NCBI GenBank assembly: GCA_934394565.1
Contig: CAKRQV010000008.1
Coordinates: forward strand, 74,110 to 138,109
Length of the DNA: 64,000 nucleotides
Origin: an uncultured Lachnospiraceae bacterium
Lineage (GTDB): Bacteria > Bacillota > Clostridia > Lachnospirales > Lachnospiraceae
Direction of reading: 5' to 3'
Shown: piece after piece, positions 27,454 to 36,534 of the stretch
Layout of the letters: the number at the start of each line of letters is the position of its first letter
Position numbering within the stretch: the first letter of the stretch is position 1
Program-made: the position numbers and the translations under genes
The notes under the pieces: model-generated
Told to the model about the DNA's origin: nothing
Seen by the model: only the letters and a program-made list of their open reading frames with translations
Databases searched by the model: none

Positions 27454-28485
27454 CTAGAACTGTCTTAAGAAACGATCATCGTTTTCGTACAGAAGACGCA
27501 TATCGTCGATCTCGTATTTCAACAGTGCAATACGCTCCAGGCCTACGCCGAACGCAAATCCTGTATATTTGTCCGGATCAATACCGCACATCTCAAATAC
27601 ATGCGGATGTACCATACCACAGCCAAGAATCTCGATCCATCCCTCGCCTTTACAGAAACGGCAGCCTTTACCGCCACATTTAAAGCAGGACACATCCATC
27701 TCGGCACTCGGCTCTGTGAACGGGAAATGATGCGGACGGAATTTTGTCTTTGTATCCGGTCCGAACAGCTCCTTGGCAAACTGCTCCAGGGTACCCTTCA
27801 GGTCAGCAAAGGTGATATGCTCATCAACAACCAGACCCTCGATCTGATGGAAGGACGGGCTGTGGGTCGCATCGACCTCATCAGAACGGAACACTCGTCC
27901 AGGACAGATCATACGGATCGGCAGCTTGCCTTTTTCCATGACACGGGCCTGCATCGGGGAAGTCTGGGTACGCAGCACGATATCCTTACTGATATAGAAG
28001 GTATCCTGCTCGTCCTTTGCCGGATGGTTGGCCGGGATATTTAACAGTTCGAAATTGTATTTGTCATACTCGATCTCCGGTCCTTCCAGAACTTCATAGC
28101 CCATGCCGGTAAAGATACGCTCTACCTCTTCGAGGGCGATGGTATTCGGATGACGGTGACCCAGCGTCTGTTTCTTTGCCGGAAGGGTCACGTCAATGAC
28201 TTCCTCTTCCAGTTTTGCTTCGAGGATCTTTGCCTCCAGCTCTTTCTTTGTCTCTTCGAGATGCTTCTCGATCTTGGCTCTGGTCTCATTGACCATCTGA
28301 CCGATCAGCGGACGTTCTTCCTGGGCTACGTCCTTCATACTCTTTAATACGCTGGTCAGCACACCCTTTTTACCAAGGAAGCTGACTCTGACATCATTCA
28401 GTTTATCCAGCGCATCCGATTCCTGAATCTTGGCTGTGGCATCGTTTAAGATCTGCTCCAGCCGTTCTTTCATCACATCACTCAT
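27454..28485 (-). CDS. pheS: Phenylalanine--tRNA ligase subunit alpha
   Basis: 343-aa catalytic subunit, class II synthetase. N-terminal coiled coil (1-85), motif 2 region with FRSDEVDATHSPSFHQIEG near residue 195, and motif 3 GFAFGVGLERIALLKY near residue 310. A four-Cys insertion (CFKCGGKGCRFCKGEG, residues 261-276) may bind zinc, as in many Firmicutes PheS. Controlled by the upstream T-box. Confidence 0.97.
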   Translation of the reverse strand: MSDVMKERLEQILNDATAKIQESDALDKLNDVRVSFLGKKGVLTSVLKSMKDVAQEERPLIGQMVNETRAKIEKHLEETKKELEAKILEAKLEEEVIDVTLPAKKQTLGHRHPNTIALEEVERIFTGMGYEVLEGPEIEYDKYNFELLNIPANHPAKDEQDTFYISKDIVLRTQTSPMQARVMEKGKLPIRMICPGRVFRSDEVDATHSPSFHQIEGLVVDEHITFADLKGTLEQFAKELFGPDTKTKFRPHHFPFTEPSAEMDVSCFKCGGKGCRFCKGEGWIEILGCGMVHPHVFEMCGIDPDKYTGFAFGVGLERIALLKYEIDDMRLLYENDDRFLRQF

Positions 28486-28552
28486 GGCGTTACTCCTTTT
28501 TATCCTAAAATAGCTATGCTTTGCGGCTTCTTTTCTCTTTCTTTACAGAAAA

Positions 28553-28795
28553 TAAAAAAGCTCCGTCCGCAACAGGGACGAAGCATAGAATCCGTGGTAC
28601 CACCCATATTCCCGGAAAACCGGGCACTCAAAACTGCTTAACGCGCACATACGGCATACCTTACTGAACGTTCGGGTATGCAGCTCCGGTGGGAAATTCG
28701 CTTCTCTGATCTGAACCTGTGGCAGCTTACAGCCGATGACCGCCACTCTCTGCAGGAAGATCAGGTGCTACTGACACCTTCACAGCCTTTTCACT
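28553..28795 (-). promoter_or_regulatory. T-box riboswitch of pheST (phenylalanine)
   Basis: On the minus strand the antiterminator core TGGGTGGTACCACGG is at 28592-28606, followed by a terminator stem (GCTTCGTCC / GGACGGAGC, 28560-28584) and T-run. Stem I lies at about 28660-28790; the segment GAATTTCCCACC near 28690-28701 gives UUC (Phe) as specifier, consistent with the gene downstream. Uncharged tRNA-Phe binding is expected to allow readthrough. Confidence 0.93.
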
Positions 28796-28801
28796 TGTTT
28801 C

Positions 28802-28830
28802 ATTCTACTCATAAAGATATCGGATGTCAA
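28802..28830 (-). promoter_or_regulatory. Promoter of the pheST T-box transcript
   Basis: Minus strand TTGACA, 17-bp spacer, TAGAAT; start of transcription about 28795, just before the T-box stem I. Confidence 0.7.
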
Positions 28831-28889
28831 GCTAATTTTGCAATGAACCGCCTTTTAACCACCCTTTCCGACATCTTCCACTGGAATTT

Positions 28890-29831
28890 TTACGAACCTG
28901 CTTTCGCATTCCGCTCTTTTTCCATTTCTTTTTCCTGTAAGCGAAGTTCCCGCTCTTCCCGCTTCTGTCTCTTATAATTTTCCTTTTCCAGCAGAAGCTT
29001 CAGCCGCATCCGGCGGAACCGGTCTTCAAAATAGGCGTTGATCTCCGCTCCGATCAGCAGGATACCCATACAACAGTACAGCCACAGCATCAGAAACATG
29101 ATCGTCGTCATATTACCGTACATCCGGTTGTAGCCGCGGCTGTACCGGATATAGATGGAGAATACCCACGAAAAGATCAGCCATGCCGCAGAGGATACCG
29201 CCGCCCCCGGCAGCTGACTTTTAAACGATGCCCGCCGGTTTGGCAATACAACATACATGATCAAAAAGGTCAGCATCAGAAAGGCCAGCGTAATCAAAAA
29301 GCGGAAATGAACGAAAAACGCTGTAAACTGTGCCACGACCGGGAAATGTTTGATCAGATTTTCCTGAATCCCCGTACCAAAGACCATCAGCACCAGTGTA
29401 AGAAGCACTGCAAGGATAAACAGCAGCGTATAAAGAGCCGATAGTAATCTTGCGATCACATAATTCGGCACAATCGGTACATGATAGATCGTATTCAGGC
29501 CACCGTACAGTGACAGAATTCCCTTGGAAGCTGCCCATGCCGCAAATACGATCGTCACAGGCACCATCGCCGCTGAAGTTGTAAATACGCCATCTACGAT
29601 CATCATAAACAGACCTTTAAATTCTTCCGGCACGATCGCAAAAAACAGATCCACGATATCTGTCTGCGTTATCGGCAGATACCGCATCATATACAGCATC
29701 AGAAGAAGGATCGGGATAATGGACATCAAAATAAAGTAGGCACTCTGCGCTGCAAAAGCACTGACATGATCGTCAGTGATCCGGCGGATAAAGCCGCGGA
29801 TGTTCTGGACGATATGAATAAACTTTTTCAT
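28890..29831 (-). CDS. YihY/BrkB family membrane protein
   Basis: 313-aa integral membrane protein of the YihY/virulence factor BrkB family (formerly mis-assigned ribonuclease BN). About six hydrophobic helices start at SAYFILMSIIPILLLMLYM; the family segment AQSAYFILMSIIP and the central GLNTIYHVP are present. The C-terminal 35 residues are charged and likely cytosolic. The frame is open 22 codons further up, but AGGAGGG 11 bp before this ATG fixes the start. It lies 62 bp after the SpoIID-like gene, same direction. Transport role is unproven for the family. Confidence 0.87.
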   Translation of the reverse strand: MKKFIHIVQNIRGFIRRITDDHVSAFAAQSAYFILMSIIPILLLMLYMMRYLPITQTDIVDLFFAIVPEEFKGLFMMIVDGVFTTSAAMVPVTIVFAAWAASKGILSLYGGLNTIYHVPIVPNYVIARLLSALYTLLFILAVLLTLVLMVFGTGIQENLIKHFPVVAQFTAFFVHFRFLITLAFLMLTFLIMYVVLPNRRASFKSQLPGAAVSSAAWLIFSWVFSIYIRYSRGYNRMYGNMTTIMFLMLWLYCCMGILLIGAEINAYFEDRFRRMRLKLLLEKENYKRQKREERELRLQEKEMEKERNAKAGS

Positions 29832-29893
29832 GTCTCTTTTCCCTCCTTTCTCACGAATCTGCCATCCTGCGTATGCCCATAGTACACGAAAAC

Positions 29894-31336
29894 TCACTGT
29901 ATGTCAAAAAATTCCGACAAAATCTGCGTATAGGACATCCCGGATTCCGCCATAGCCTTCGCTGCATTCTGGCTCATCCCGGCACCATGGCCGTAACCGC
30001 CGCCATATAATGTAATGGATGTCAACATGCCCTCCGCCTTTGTCGGCTCTATCACAAAGTAACCGCTCGGCAGTATTTTTTTATCTGTTATAGTCTCCTT
30101 CTTATTCGTTAAGGGCAGGCCATCGGGAGATAAAAACTCACGAATCGCATACTCTCCCTCGATCACCACCGTCTGCCCACCGCAGGTGATTGTCAGTTCC
30201 TTTGCCGCAAAGCCGGAAGCCCGCTTTGTAACCTGAATATCTGTCACAGCTCCTGCTGTCGGTTCTTTTGCCCTGCAATATGCCTGCAACGTCTGTGCCG
30301 GGATCGTCAGCTGCCAACGGAACCATGGTGCATCGTCTTCCCAAGCCGCCGTATCTTCTTTGCGGATATAGGAAGAAAAGTCTTTTTCAGAGGCCAGCTG
30401 ATGCTCCGCCTGCCCAAGATATTTTTGCCGCAAAAGCTGCGTCACCGGTTTTTTATTCCAGATATCATCCTTTGAACAGAACCCATAGGATGTCGAATAA
30501 AAATAAAGCTGCGCAGCCTTTCCTGTCGTATCTGCCAGAATTTCCCCCTCGGTATCCGCCGTTGCCTGATCCGTTTTTTCTTTTCGGCCAACATTATTAT
30601 AAACCTGACTGGCTATCGTATCGTCCACATCTGCATGGTATGCCTTTCGTCCATTCAAATGAAACAGCGCATACGTTCTGGCACAGACCGCCTGCGCCTT
30701 TAAGGCTTCCTCCGGATAATACGCTGGCATTTCGCCCGGAACGACGTTCGCCGTATATTCTTCCAGATCCACTTCATGAACAGCATAGATACTATTGCCC
30801 TCCGCATACAGATACAGTATACCCGAAAAATACCGGGAATCCTCCGTTTCGCCAAAGGTCAGCCGAAATCTCCCTTCCGTCTGCAGACAGCAGCCTGTTT
30901 CCGGAATATCGGCCGATGTATAGACAGTGGAATTACCCTCCACCGCCTGACCATCTATGGTGTAGCCTTTATCTGCTGTAACCACAATCTTCGGCTGCAG
31001 ATATGTGCCGGTATGTTCTGCACTTAAAAGCACCCGAATCTTCTGTGATGTTTCTGTATGTAATATCTGAAAATCCTGCGGATGCCAGTCAGTCTTTTCT
31101 TCGGATGTGATTGCCTCTGTGGCTGTCTGCTGCGCGGTACTGTCTTCCACCGGAACTTCGGAATTTTCTGCCAGAGAATCATCATCTGTCACAGCTTCTA
31201 TCCGATCCGACGCTTTATTTTCCAGACGGACAAGCCGCTCCAGCAAAGGCAGCGGAGTTTCCTCTTCGCTGACCTTCACACTGATACATAGTATGCCAAA
31301 AATCACCAGAAGGATCAGCATGCCACGATCTTTCAT
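29894..31336 (-). CDS. SpoIID/LytB domain protein
   Basis: 480-aa protein with an N-terminal membrane anchor (residues 5-20), a 90-residue acidic Ser/Thr/Glu-rich linker and a SpoIID domain from about 180 to the end (VDLEEYTANVVPGEMPAYYPEEALKA and RTYAL; C-terminal GYGHGAGMSQNAAKAMAESG). SpoIID-family proteins are lytic transglycosylases that trim denuded glycan during engulfment; the catalytic Glu lies in VVPGEMP. Whether this is the engulfment SpoIID or a vegetative relative is open: SpoIIQ, SpoIIP or SpoIIM genes are not adjacent. AAGGAG precedes the ATG, which is 36 nt after the 6S RNA terminator. Confidence 0.85.
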   Translation of the reverse strand: MKDRGMLILLVIFGILCISVKVSEEETPLPLLERLVRLENKASDRIEAVTDDDSLAENSEVPVEDSTAQQTATEAITSEEKTDWHPQDFQILHTETSQKIRVLLSAEHTGTYLQPKIVVTADKGYTIDGQAVEGNSTVYTSADIPETGCCLQTEGRFRLTFGETEDSRYFSGILYLYAEGNSIYAVHEVDLEEYTANVVPGEMPAYYPEEALKAQAVCARTYALFHLNGRKAYHADVDDTIASQVYNNVGRKEKTDQATADTEGEILADTTGKAAQLYFYSTSYGFCSKDDIWNKKPVTQLLRQKYLGQAEHQLASEKDFSSYIRKEDTAAWEDDAPWFRWQLTIPAQTLQAYCRAKEPTAGAVTDIQVTKRASGFAAKELTITCGGQTVVIEGEYAIREFLSPDGLPLTNKKETITDKKILPSGYFVIEPTKAEGMLTSITLYGGGYGHGAGMSQNAAKAMAESGMSYTQILSEFFDIQ

Positions 31337-31371
31337 ACAATTTGCTCCTTATTTCATGTTGGCTTGAAAGC

Positions 31372-31584
31372 AAAAAAAGAGCCCTCACAGAGGCTCCATT
31401 TAAAAAATTCCCAGAGTGCCGTTTCCTGAATTTTGACTCCTAGCTGATGCTAGGTGGGTAACCGCAACTGTACTTTTGCCATCCACTGCAATCGGTGGCC
31501 CGACAGCCATACAGCAATATAGGAATCCCGTTTAAAGTAAATGTAGGTTCAAAACATCAGGAGTATCGAACACCCCAGGAATCT
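31372..31584 (-). ncRNA. ssrS: 6S RNA
   Basis: A gene-free transcript of about 210 nt. Both ends pair in a 12-bp closing stem (ATTCCTGGGGTG with CACTCTGGGAAT), the 5' part contains GGTGTTCG and TTTTGAACCTACA as in Firmicutes 6S RNAs, a large central internal region mimics an open promoter, and a terminator hairpin with T-run (31372-31397) ends it. A near-consensus promoter sits exactly upstream. 6S RNA binds sigma-A RNA polymerase and dampens housekeeping promoters in stationary phase. Confidence 0.85.
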
Positions 31585-31590
31585 TTTTTT

Positions 31591-31619
31591 ATTATACCCT
31601 ATTGTATGTCGGTTGACAA
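31591..31619 (-). promoter_or_regulatory. Strong promoter of 6S RNA
   Basis: Minus strand TTGTCA, 17-bp spacer, TATAAT, then seven As; predicted first base about 31584. Confidence 0.75.
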
Positions 31620-31665
31620 TGATTAATGCGCCGGGAGTGAAAAAAATGTCGTACCACGTGACTGT

Positions 31666-32262
31666 TCACACAAAGCTTTTACATATCTGACGTATAGCTT
31701 TATCTTCCCGCTCTCTCAGACTTCCTCTGCCATCCCCGGGTGTGATACACCAGTCATAGACAACACTTCGAAACATTAAAAAAAGATACAAAGTAATCTC
31801 AGAAGCACTATATCCACTGTCAAACGCTCCTGTTTTCAGGATTTCCGTTACCAGGTGCATAACACCCTGATACAGTCTGCTGCTTTCCGTGCTTTTTTTC
31901 TGCATCAGGAACATACGGTGCATCGTAAAATCAATTCCATCCTGTTCAACGGTTACCGCCAGCTCATCCCTGAAAAAACCGGCCAGCGCATCTACGGTCG
32001 GATCCGTCACGGCCAGACAGTCGAGCAATTCCCCAAACTCCGCATCACGGTTCAGATATACTCTGTCCAGAATATCATCCTTGCTCTTAAAATGATAATA
32101 AAAAGTCCCTGTCGTCACATGGGCAGCTGTAGCAATCTCCCTTACTCCGACCTCTGCTATCTTTTTTTCACGAAACAGCCGGGCAGCCGCAGTAATCAGT
32201 CGCTGACGCGAAGCCTCTGCTTTTTCTTTTTGCTTTGTGCGCTTAACTGCATGTTCTTCCAT
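31666..32262 (-). CDS. TetR/AcrR family transcriptional regulator
   Basis: 198-aa repressor-type protein. The N-terminal helix-turn-helix domain (about 16-62) includes AAARLFREKKIAEVGVREIA and the recognition part VTTGTFYYHFKSKDDIL, which is textbook TetR. The C-terminal ligand domain has no assigned effector. It lies downstream of, and in the same direction as, the membrane hydrolase gene at 32487, whose promoter carries two 12-bp quasi-palindromes; it is the best candidate to bind them, though 225 bp and a terminator separate the genes. Confidence 0.92.
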   Translation of the reverse strand: MEEHAVKRTKQKEKAEASRQRLITAAARLFREKKIAEVGVREIATAAHVTTGTFYYHFKSKDDILDRVYLNRDAEFGELLDCLAVTDPTVDALAGFFRDELAVTVEQDGIDFTMHRMFLMQKKSTESSRLYQGVMHLVTEILKTGAFDSGYSASEITLYLFLMFRSVVYDWCITPGDGRGSLREREDKAIRQICKSFV

Positions 32263-32393
32263 AAAAACACATCCTGTTCTTTGCTATATCTGCGATTATA
32301 GCATGGTTTTTCAGGGAACGCCATATGCCCATATACAGAATCTCTGAAAATCATTCCCTGCCCAACGCACCCATTATTTCTGTGCATGGCAGC

Positions 32394-32440
32394 AAAAAAG
32401 CCGGCATCATTGCTTTCGGCAAAAGCAACGAATACCGGCT
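32394..32440 (-). terminator. Terminator of the membrane hydrolase gene
   Basis: AGCCGG.. / ..CCGGCT outer stem with inner GCTTT/AAAGC pairing, followed on the minus strand by six Ts. Confidence 0.75.
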
Positions 32441-32486
32441 CTGTATGTACTTTTTAGCGCATTTTATCTTTTGAAAACAGATTTTT

Positions 32487-34292
32487 TCAGGCGATCAGTG
32501 TAAAGCCGGAAAGTGTAACCATGCCCGCAAAGATGGATGCCGGGATTACGCCTACCCAGATATTACCATACTTACGATACAGATATGTCAGAACACCTGT
32601 TGTTCCGCCCATCATATAGCAGTAACCAAAAGCAAAATCGAGAGCACCACAGCTGGTATTTTTTCCTGTGCCATAAACATCAATCTGCGGAATCAGTGTT
32701 GTACCGTCTCCGATCAGCATACTTCCACCATACTGAATCAGTAAAAGGACAAACAATGCACTGGCTGTCATGCAGGTATTTACTGCAACAGCAATCCACA
32801 TATCTTTTTTCTCATTACCTGTAGACGGTAACACACGCTGGCTCATATTGCCGACAAACATAACAAAGAAAATGATCAGCACATACGGTATAGCACGAAC
32901 AATACGCATCGGTGATATTTTAAGGTAAGTTGACAGATTCCATACCTGGTAATTGATACCGGCAAAGCCTTCGATCAGCCACAGCCAGACAAAAACAAAT
33001 GTAACAGCGATCAGACCGAGCAGCAGACCTTTCGCCGGTTTGCTCCAGTCAATCCTTACTTCATCCTCTCCACCGAGAGCAAAATCAGAAATACGAACCG
33101 GCTGTCCTGCCTTTTTCTTCTTTCTGACGCCAATCACCATACGGACAATACCGATAAGAGCAAGTACAATCAGCCATCCCATAATACCATTCAGATTTGT
33201 AGATGTCAGGAATTTGCTCCATACTGTTCCCGCACCTGTCCATTTCATAATATAAGCTGACACATGAACAAAGATCACTGCCGGGATAATAAGAGAAAAC
33301 AGGAAATCCAAAATCCATGCCTTAGCACCTTTACGTGGCTCTTTTGCCGGAACTGCATTGGCTGCACTGTTGAAGAACTCTATCTGCATCAGCAGGTTGA
33401 TGATAGATGCCAGCCAAAACAGCATAGTTATGCAGGCAATACCGGAAAACAGCTGCTGCGGCAGCCATGCTGTGTCTGTAACAGCCCTCTGGATTGGGTC
33501 AGTATTTACCGTACCCTCATAGGAAAGAATCTGTTCGATCGTAGCACCACTGATGTTTCCTGTCTGATGGAGTGTTCCGTCAATTACCGCATAACGGAAA
33601 ATACCGCCTCTCCACTCATAGTCTGTACCCGGCTGCAGATCGGCAATACCGGAAATTTCGCTCATATACTGGCGACAGGCTTCGATGTCACCAACTAAAA
33701 AGCCATCATACTGATCTGCCGTTGATTTGATCATGCAGTAATTTGTCTGGATCTGATCAATCCCTCCGGCAAGCTTCATCATAAACGGTCCGAAAACCTC
33801 ACAAATACTGTTGATACTTTCCGGCATAGCCTCATAAGTCTGCAAAGTCGTCTGTGTACCGGCAGAATATCCGATCAGATTCACTTTATCCTTTTCTACA
33901 TAAGAAAGACTGTTTGCATATTCCGCTACTGTAATCGCCTGGAGGCTTCTGTCAACAGAAGGATCTGACTCTCCGCCACCCTGCAGATCCGGTGACAAAA
34001 CAACATATCCTCTTCTGGCCAGTTCCATACTCCATGTGTCATTAGAGTGTGCATGGTTGGAACGGCCGTGATAAATGACAGCTACCGGTGCCGGTGTATC
34101 ATCCGTAGCATTTTGGGGAATGTAAATCAGTGTGCTGATCGTACTGCCATCTTTTCCTGTCAGATACAGTCTTTCGATCTTTACTTTTCCCCAGTTTGTC
34201 TGAAATCCCCAGATCAGCACAGAGCAGATAAGCAGGATTGCCATGCAGCCCGCAAAGAAACGGACAGCACCCTTTGCATTGTTTTGTTTCAT
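32487..34292 (-). CDS. Membrane-fused alpha/beta hydrolase
   Basis: 601-aa protein in two parts. After an N-terminal membrane helix (12-30) comes an alpha/beta hydrolase domain (about 35-270) with the nucleophile elbow GYSAGT (Ser near 143) and the oxyanion segment IYHGRSNH. Residues about 275-601 form roughly eight membrane helices with no family I recognise. The hydrolase half is predicted outside the cell. Such a fusion could act on a lipid, cell-wall ester or antibiotic ester; no evidence chooses. AAGGAG precedes the ATG. Its promoter region carries twin operator-like sites (34339-34374), suggesting tight repression, probably by the nearby TetR protein. Confidence 0.75.
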   Translation of the reverse strand: MKQNNAKGAVRFFAGCMAILLICSVLIWGFQTNWGKVKIERLYLTGKDGSTISTLIYIPQNATDDTPAPVAVIYHGRSNHAHSNDTWSMELARRGYVVLSPDLQGGGESDPSVDRSLQAITVAEYANSLSYVEKDKVNLIGYSAGTQTTLQTYEAMPESINSICEVFGPFMMKLAGGIDQIQTNYCMIKSTADQYDGFLVGDIEACRQYMSEISGIADLQPGTDYEWRGGIFRYAVIDGTLHQTGNISGATIEQILSYEGTVNTDPIQRAVTDTAWLPQQLFSGIACITMLFWLASIINLLMQIEFFNSAANAVPAKEPRKGAKAWILDFLFSLIIPAVIFVHVSAYIMKWTGAGTVWSKFLTSTNLNGIMGWLIVLALIGIVRMVIGVRKKKKAGQPVRISDFALGGEDEVRIDWSKPAKGLLLGLIAVTFVFVWLWLIEGFAGINYQVWNLSTYLKISPMRIVRAIPYVLIIFFVMFVGNMSQRVLPSTGNEKKDMWIAVAVNTCMTASALFVLLLIQYGGSMLIGDGTTLIPQIDVYGTGKNTSCGALDFAFGYCYMMGGTTGVLTYLYRKYGNIWVGVIPASIFAGMVTLSGFTLIA

Positions 34293-34338
34293 ATTCCCTC
34301 TCCTTTTTTATACGTCTGTTCTCCTTTTTTAAAAAAAC

Positions 34339-34374
34339 GTAACGTGTTATGCTATTCAAAAGATAACACGTTAT
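34339..34374. promoter_or_regulatory. Twin operator-like sites before the membrane hydrolase gene
   Basis: Two near-palindromic 12-mers, GTAACGTGTTAT (34339-34350) and ATAACACGTTAT (34363-34374), are themselves mirror copies, with centres 24 bp apart in an AT-rich promoter region about 50-80 bp before the start codon. This is the layout of paired TetR-dimer sites. Confidence 0.6.
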
Positions 34375-34475
34375 GTTTTTTTTCGCAACCTGAGTTTTGT
34401 TAATTTCATCACAAACTTTTCTGTAAAATATTGTGCACTTTGCCATCTTCTCTGCACAAAATATAATTCCATACG

Positions 34476-34513
34476 AAAAGAGCCGGGCATGATCTCTCAT
34501 ACCCGGCTCTTTT
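34476..34513 (-). terminator. Terminator of pckA
   Basis: 12-bp stem AAAAGAGCCGGG / CCCGGCTCTTTT, 14-base loop, CTTTTC tract on the minus strand. Confidence 0.8.
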
Positions 34514-34535
34514 ACCAAGCTTTATTATTAACTGA

Positions 34536-36140
34536 TTATCTCTGCGGACCAGCAGCAACCAGTGCTTTACCAGCCTCGTTACCTTCGTATTTCTTGAAGT
34601 TCTTGATGAATCTGTCAGCCAGATCCTCAGCTTTCTTCTGCCATTCGGAAGCATCAGCATATGTGTCACGCGGATCCAGGATACCTGTATCTACGCCAGT
34701 CAGCTCTGTCGGAACTTCCAGATTGAACATCGGGATCTTCTTTGTCGGAGCTTTGTTGATGTCACCGCTCAGGATAGCATCGATGATACCACGTGTATCT
34801 TTGATGGAGATACGTTTTCCGGTACCGTTCCAGCCTGTGTTAACCAGGTAAGCCTTGGCACCGTTAGCTTCCATCTTCTTAACCAGCTCCTCAGCATATT
34901 TTGTCGGATGCAGCTCCAGGAAAGCCTGTCCGAAGCATGCGGAGAAGGTCGGTGTCGGCTCTGTGATACCGCGCTCTGTACCAGCCAGCTTAGCTGTGAA
35001 ACCGCTCAGGAAGTAATACTGTGTCTGCTCCGGAGTCAGGATAGATACCGGCGGCAGTACACCGAATGCATCTGCAGAAAGGAAGATAACCTCCTTAGCA
35101 GCCGGTGCAGCGGAAATCGGGCGAACGATATTCTGAATGTGATCGATCGGGTAAGAAACACGTGTGTTATCTGTAACGCTCTTATCGTTGAAATCGATCT
35201 TGCCGTCTTTGTCCAGAGTTACGTTCTCTAACAGAGCGTTTCTCTTGATAGCATTGTAGATATCCGGCTCGGACTCTTTGTCCAGGTTGATAACTTTAGC
35301 GTAGCATCCACCTTCGAAGTTGAATACGCCGTTGTCATCCCAACCGTGCTCATCATCACCGATCAGGAGACGCTTCGGATCTGTAGACAGAGTAGTCTTA
35401 CCTGTACCGGACAGACCGAAGAAGATAGCTGTGTTTTCGCCGTTTAAGTCTGTGTTAGCGGAGCAGTGCATGGAAGCAATACCCTTCAGCGGCAGGTAGT
35501 AGTTCATCATAGAGAACATACCTTTCTTCATCTCACCGCCGTACCATGTGTTAACGATAACCTGCTCACGGCTTGTGATGTTGAACATAACAGCTGTCTC
35601 AGAGTTCAGACCCAGCTCTTTATAATTCTCAACTTTAGCTTTGGAAGCATTGTAAACGATGAAATCCGGCTCGAAGTTTGCCAGTTCTTCCTCAGTAGGT
35701 TTGATGAACATGTTTGTTACAAAGTGTGCCTGCCAAGCTACCTCAACGATGAAACGGATAGCCATACGTGTATCTTTGTTGGCACCACAGAAAGCATCGA
35801 CAACGAACAGTCTCTTATTGGACAGCTCTTTCTTTGCCAGATCCTTTACAGCGTCCCATGCTTCCTGAGAAGCCGGATGGTTATCGTTTTTGTATTCATC
35901 GGATGTCCACCATACAGTATCTTTGGAGTTCTCATCCATAACGATATATTTATCTTTCGGGGAACGTCCTGTATAGATACCTGTCATTACGTTAACTGCA
36001 CCCAGTTCGCTCTCCTGACCAACCTCAAAGCCTTCCAGACCTGCTTTGGTCTCTTCCTCGAACAGCATCTCGTAAGATGGATTGTGTACAATCTCAGTAG
36101 TTCCGGTAATGCCATACTGTGTTAAATTGATTTCTGCCAT
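34536..36140 (-). CDS. pckA: Phosphoenolpyruvate carboxykinase (ATP)
   Basis: Interconverts oxaloacetate + ATP with PEP + CO2 + ADP. In anaerobic gut bacteria it can run toward oxaloacetate and save ATP; direction here is inferred. The 534-aa protein has the kinase P-loop FGLSGTGKTTLS near residue 240, the metal site LLIGDDEHGWDDNG, and the substrate motif TGRSPKDKY near residue 55. The frame is open 50 codons upstream, but MAEINLTQYG preceded by GGAGG 10 bp before is the natural start. A leader of about 150 nt runs from the predicted promoter. Confidence 0.96.
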   Translation of the reverse strand: MAEINLTQYGITGTTEIVHNPSYEMLFEEETKAGLEGFEVGQESELGAVNVMTGIYTGRSPKDKYIVMDENSKDTVWWTSDEYKNDNHPASQEAWDAVKDLAKKELSNKRLFVVDAFCGANKDTRMAIRFIVEVAWQAHFVTNMFIKPTEEELANFEPDFIVYNASKAKVENYKELGLNSETAVMFNITSREQVIVNTWYGGEMKKGMFSMMNYYLPLKGIASMHCSANTDLNGENTAIFFGLSGTGKTTLSTDPKRLLIGDDEHGWDDNGVFNFEGGCYAKVINLDKESEPDIYNAIKRNALLENVTLDKDGKIDFNDKSVTDNTRVSYPIDHIQNIVRPISAAPAAKEVIFLSADAFGVLPPVSILTPEQTQYYFLSGFTAKLAGTERGITEPTPTFSACFGQAFLELHPTKYAEELVKKMEANGAKAYLVNTGWNGTGKRISIKDTRGIIDAILSGDINKAPTKKIPMFNLEVPTELTGVDTGILDPRDTYADASEWQKKAEDLADRFIKNFKKYEGNEAGKALVAAGPQR

Positions 36141-36534
36141 TTTACATGAACCTCCATTATAAAATTTAATAACTGACCTATTCAGCCATATCCACAGCAG
36201 TCCGCAAAACTGCTTTTGATATGCAGTGCGGCAAATGACACCGCATACGCAGGTCAATTCATCCGCATAGATGAACCCTAACTTGTTCACCCGTTGTCAT
36301 TATACAGGAAACCGGAAAAAAATCAACAAATTCAGCGCATTTTTTTCGGCAATTTTAAAGATTTTACATTCTGTTTATGTTTATTCTGACATATCCTTGC
36401 AAGAATTTTTGTTTAAACCTGCAAAAATATTGCTGTTTACCATATTTTGCCGCTGTTTTCCGACTACCTTACATTTCATCTCAGTCTCTCACAGCAGAAT
36501 TTCATACAAACCGTCGGTAACTCCATGCGTTTTG
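36141..36534 (-). other. Gene-free stretch: pckA leader, promoter and AT-rich spacer
   Basis: Bases 36141-36292 form the predicted pckA 5' leader, with several weak GC-rich hairpins but no riboswitch class I recognise. Bases 36328-36534 are AT-rich between the pckA promoter and the end of the dGTPase-family gene; I see no clear terminator or small gene there. Confidence 0.5.
36299..36326 (-). promoter_or_regulatory. Predicted promoter of pckA
   Basis: Minus strand TTGATT, 16-bp spacer, TATAAT. Confidence 0.6.

Noticed and set aside
36141..36290. N-terminal extension of 50 codons on PckA
   Set aside because: Lies in the leader downstream of the predicted promoter; family N-terminus and GGAGG are at 36140.
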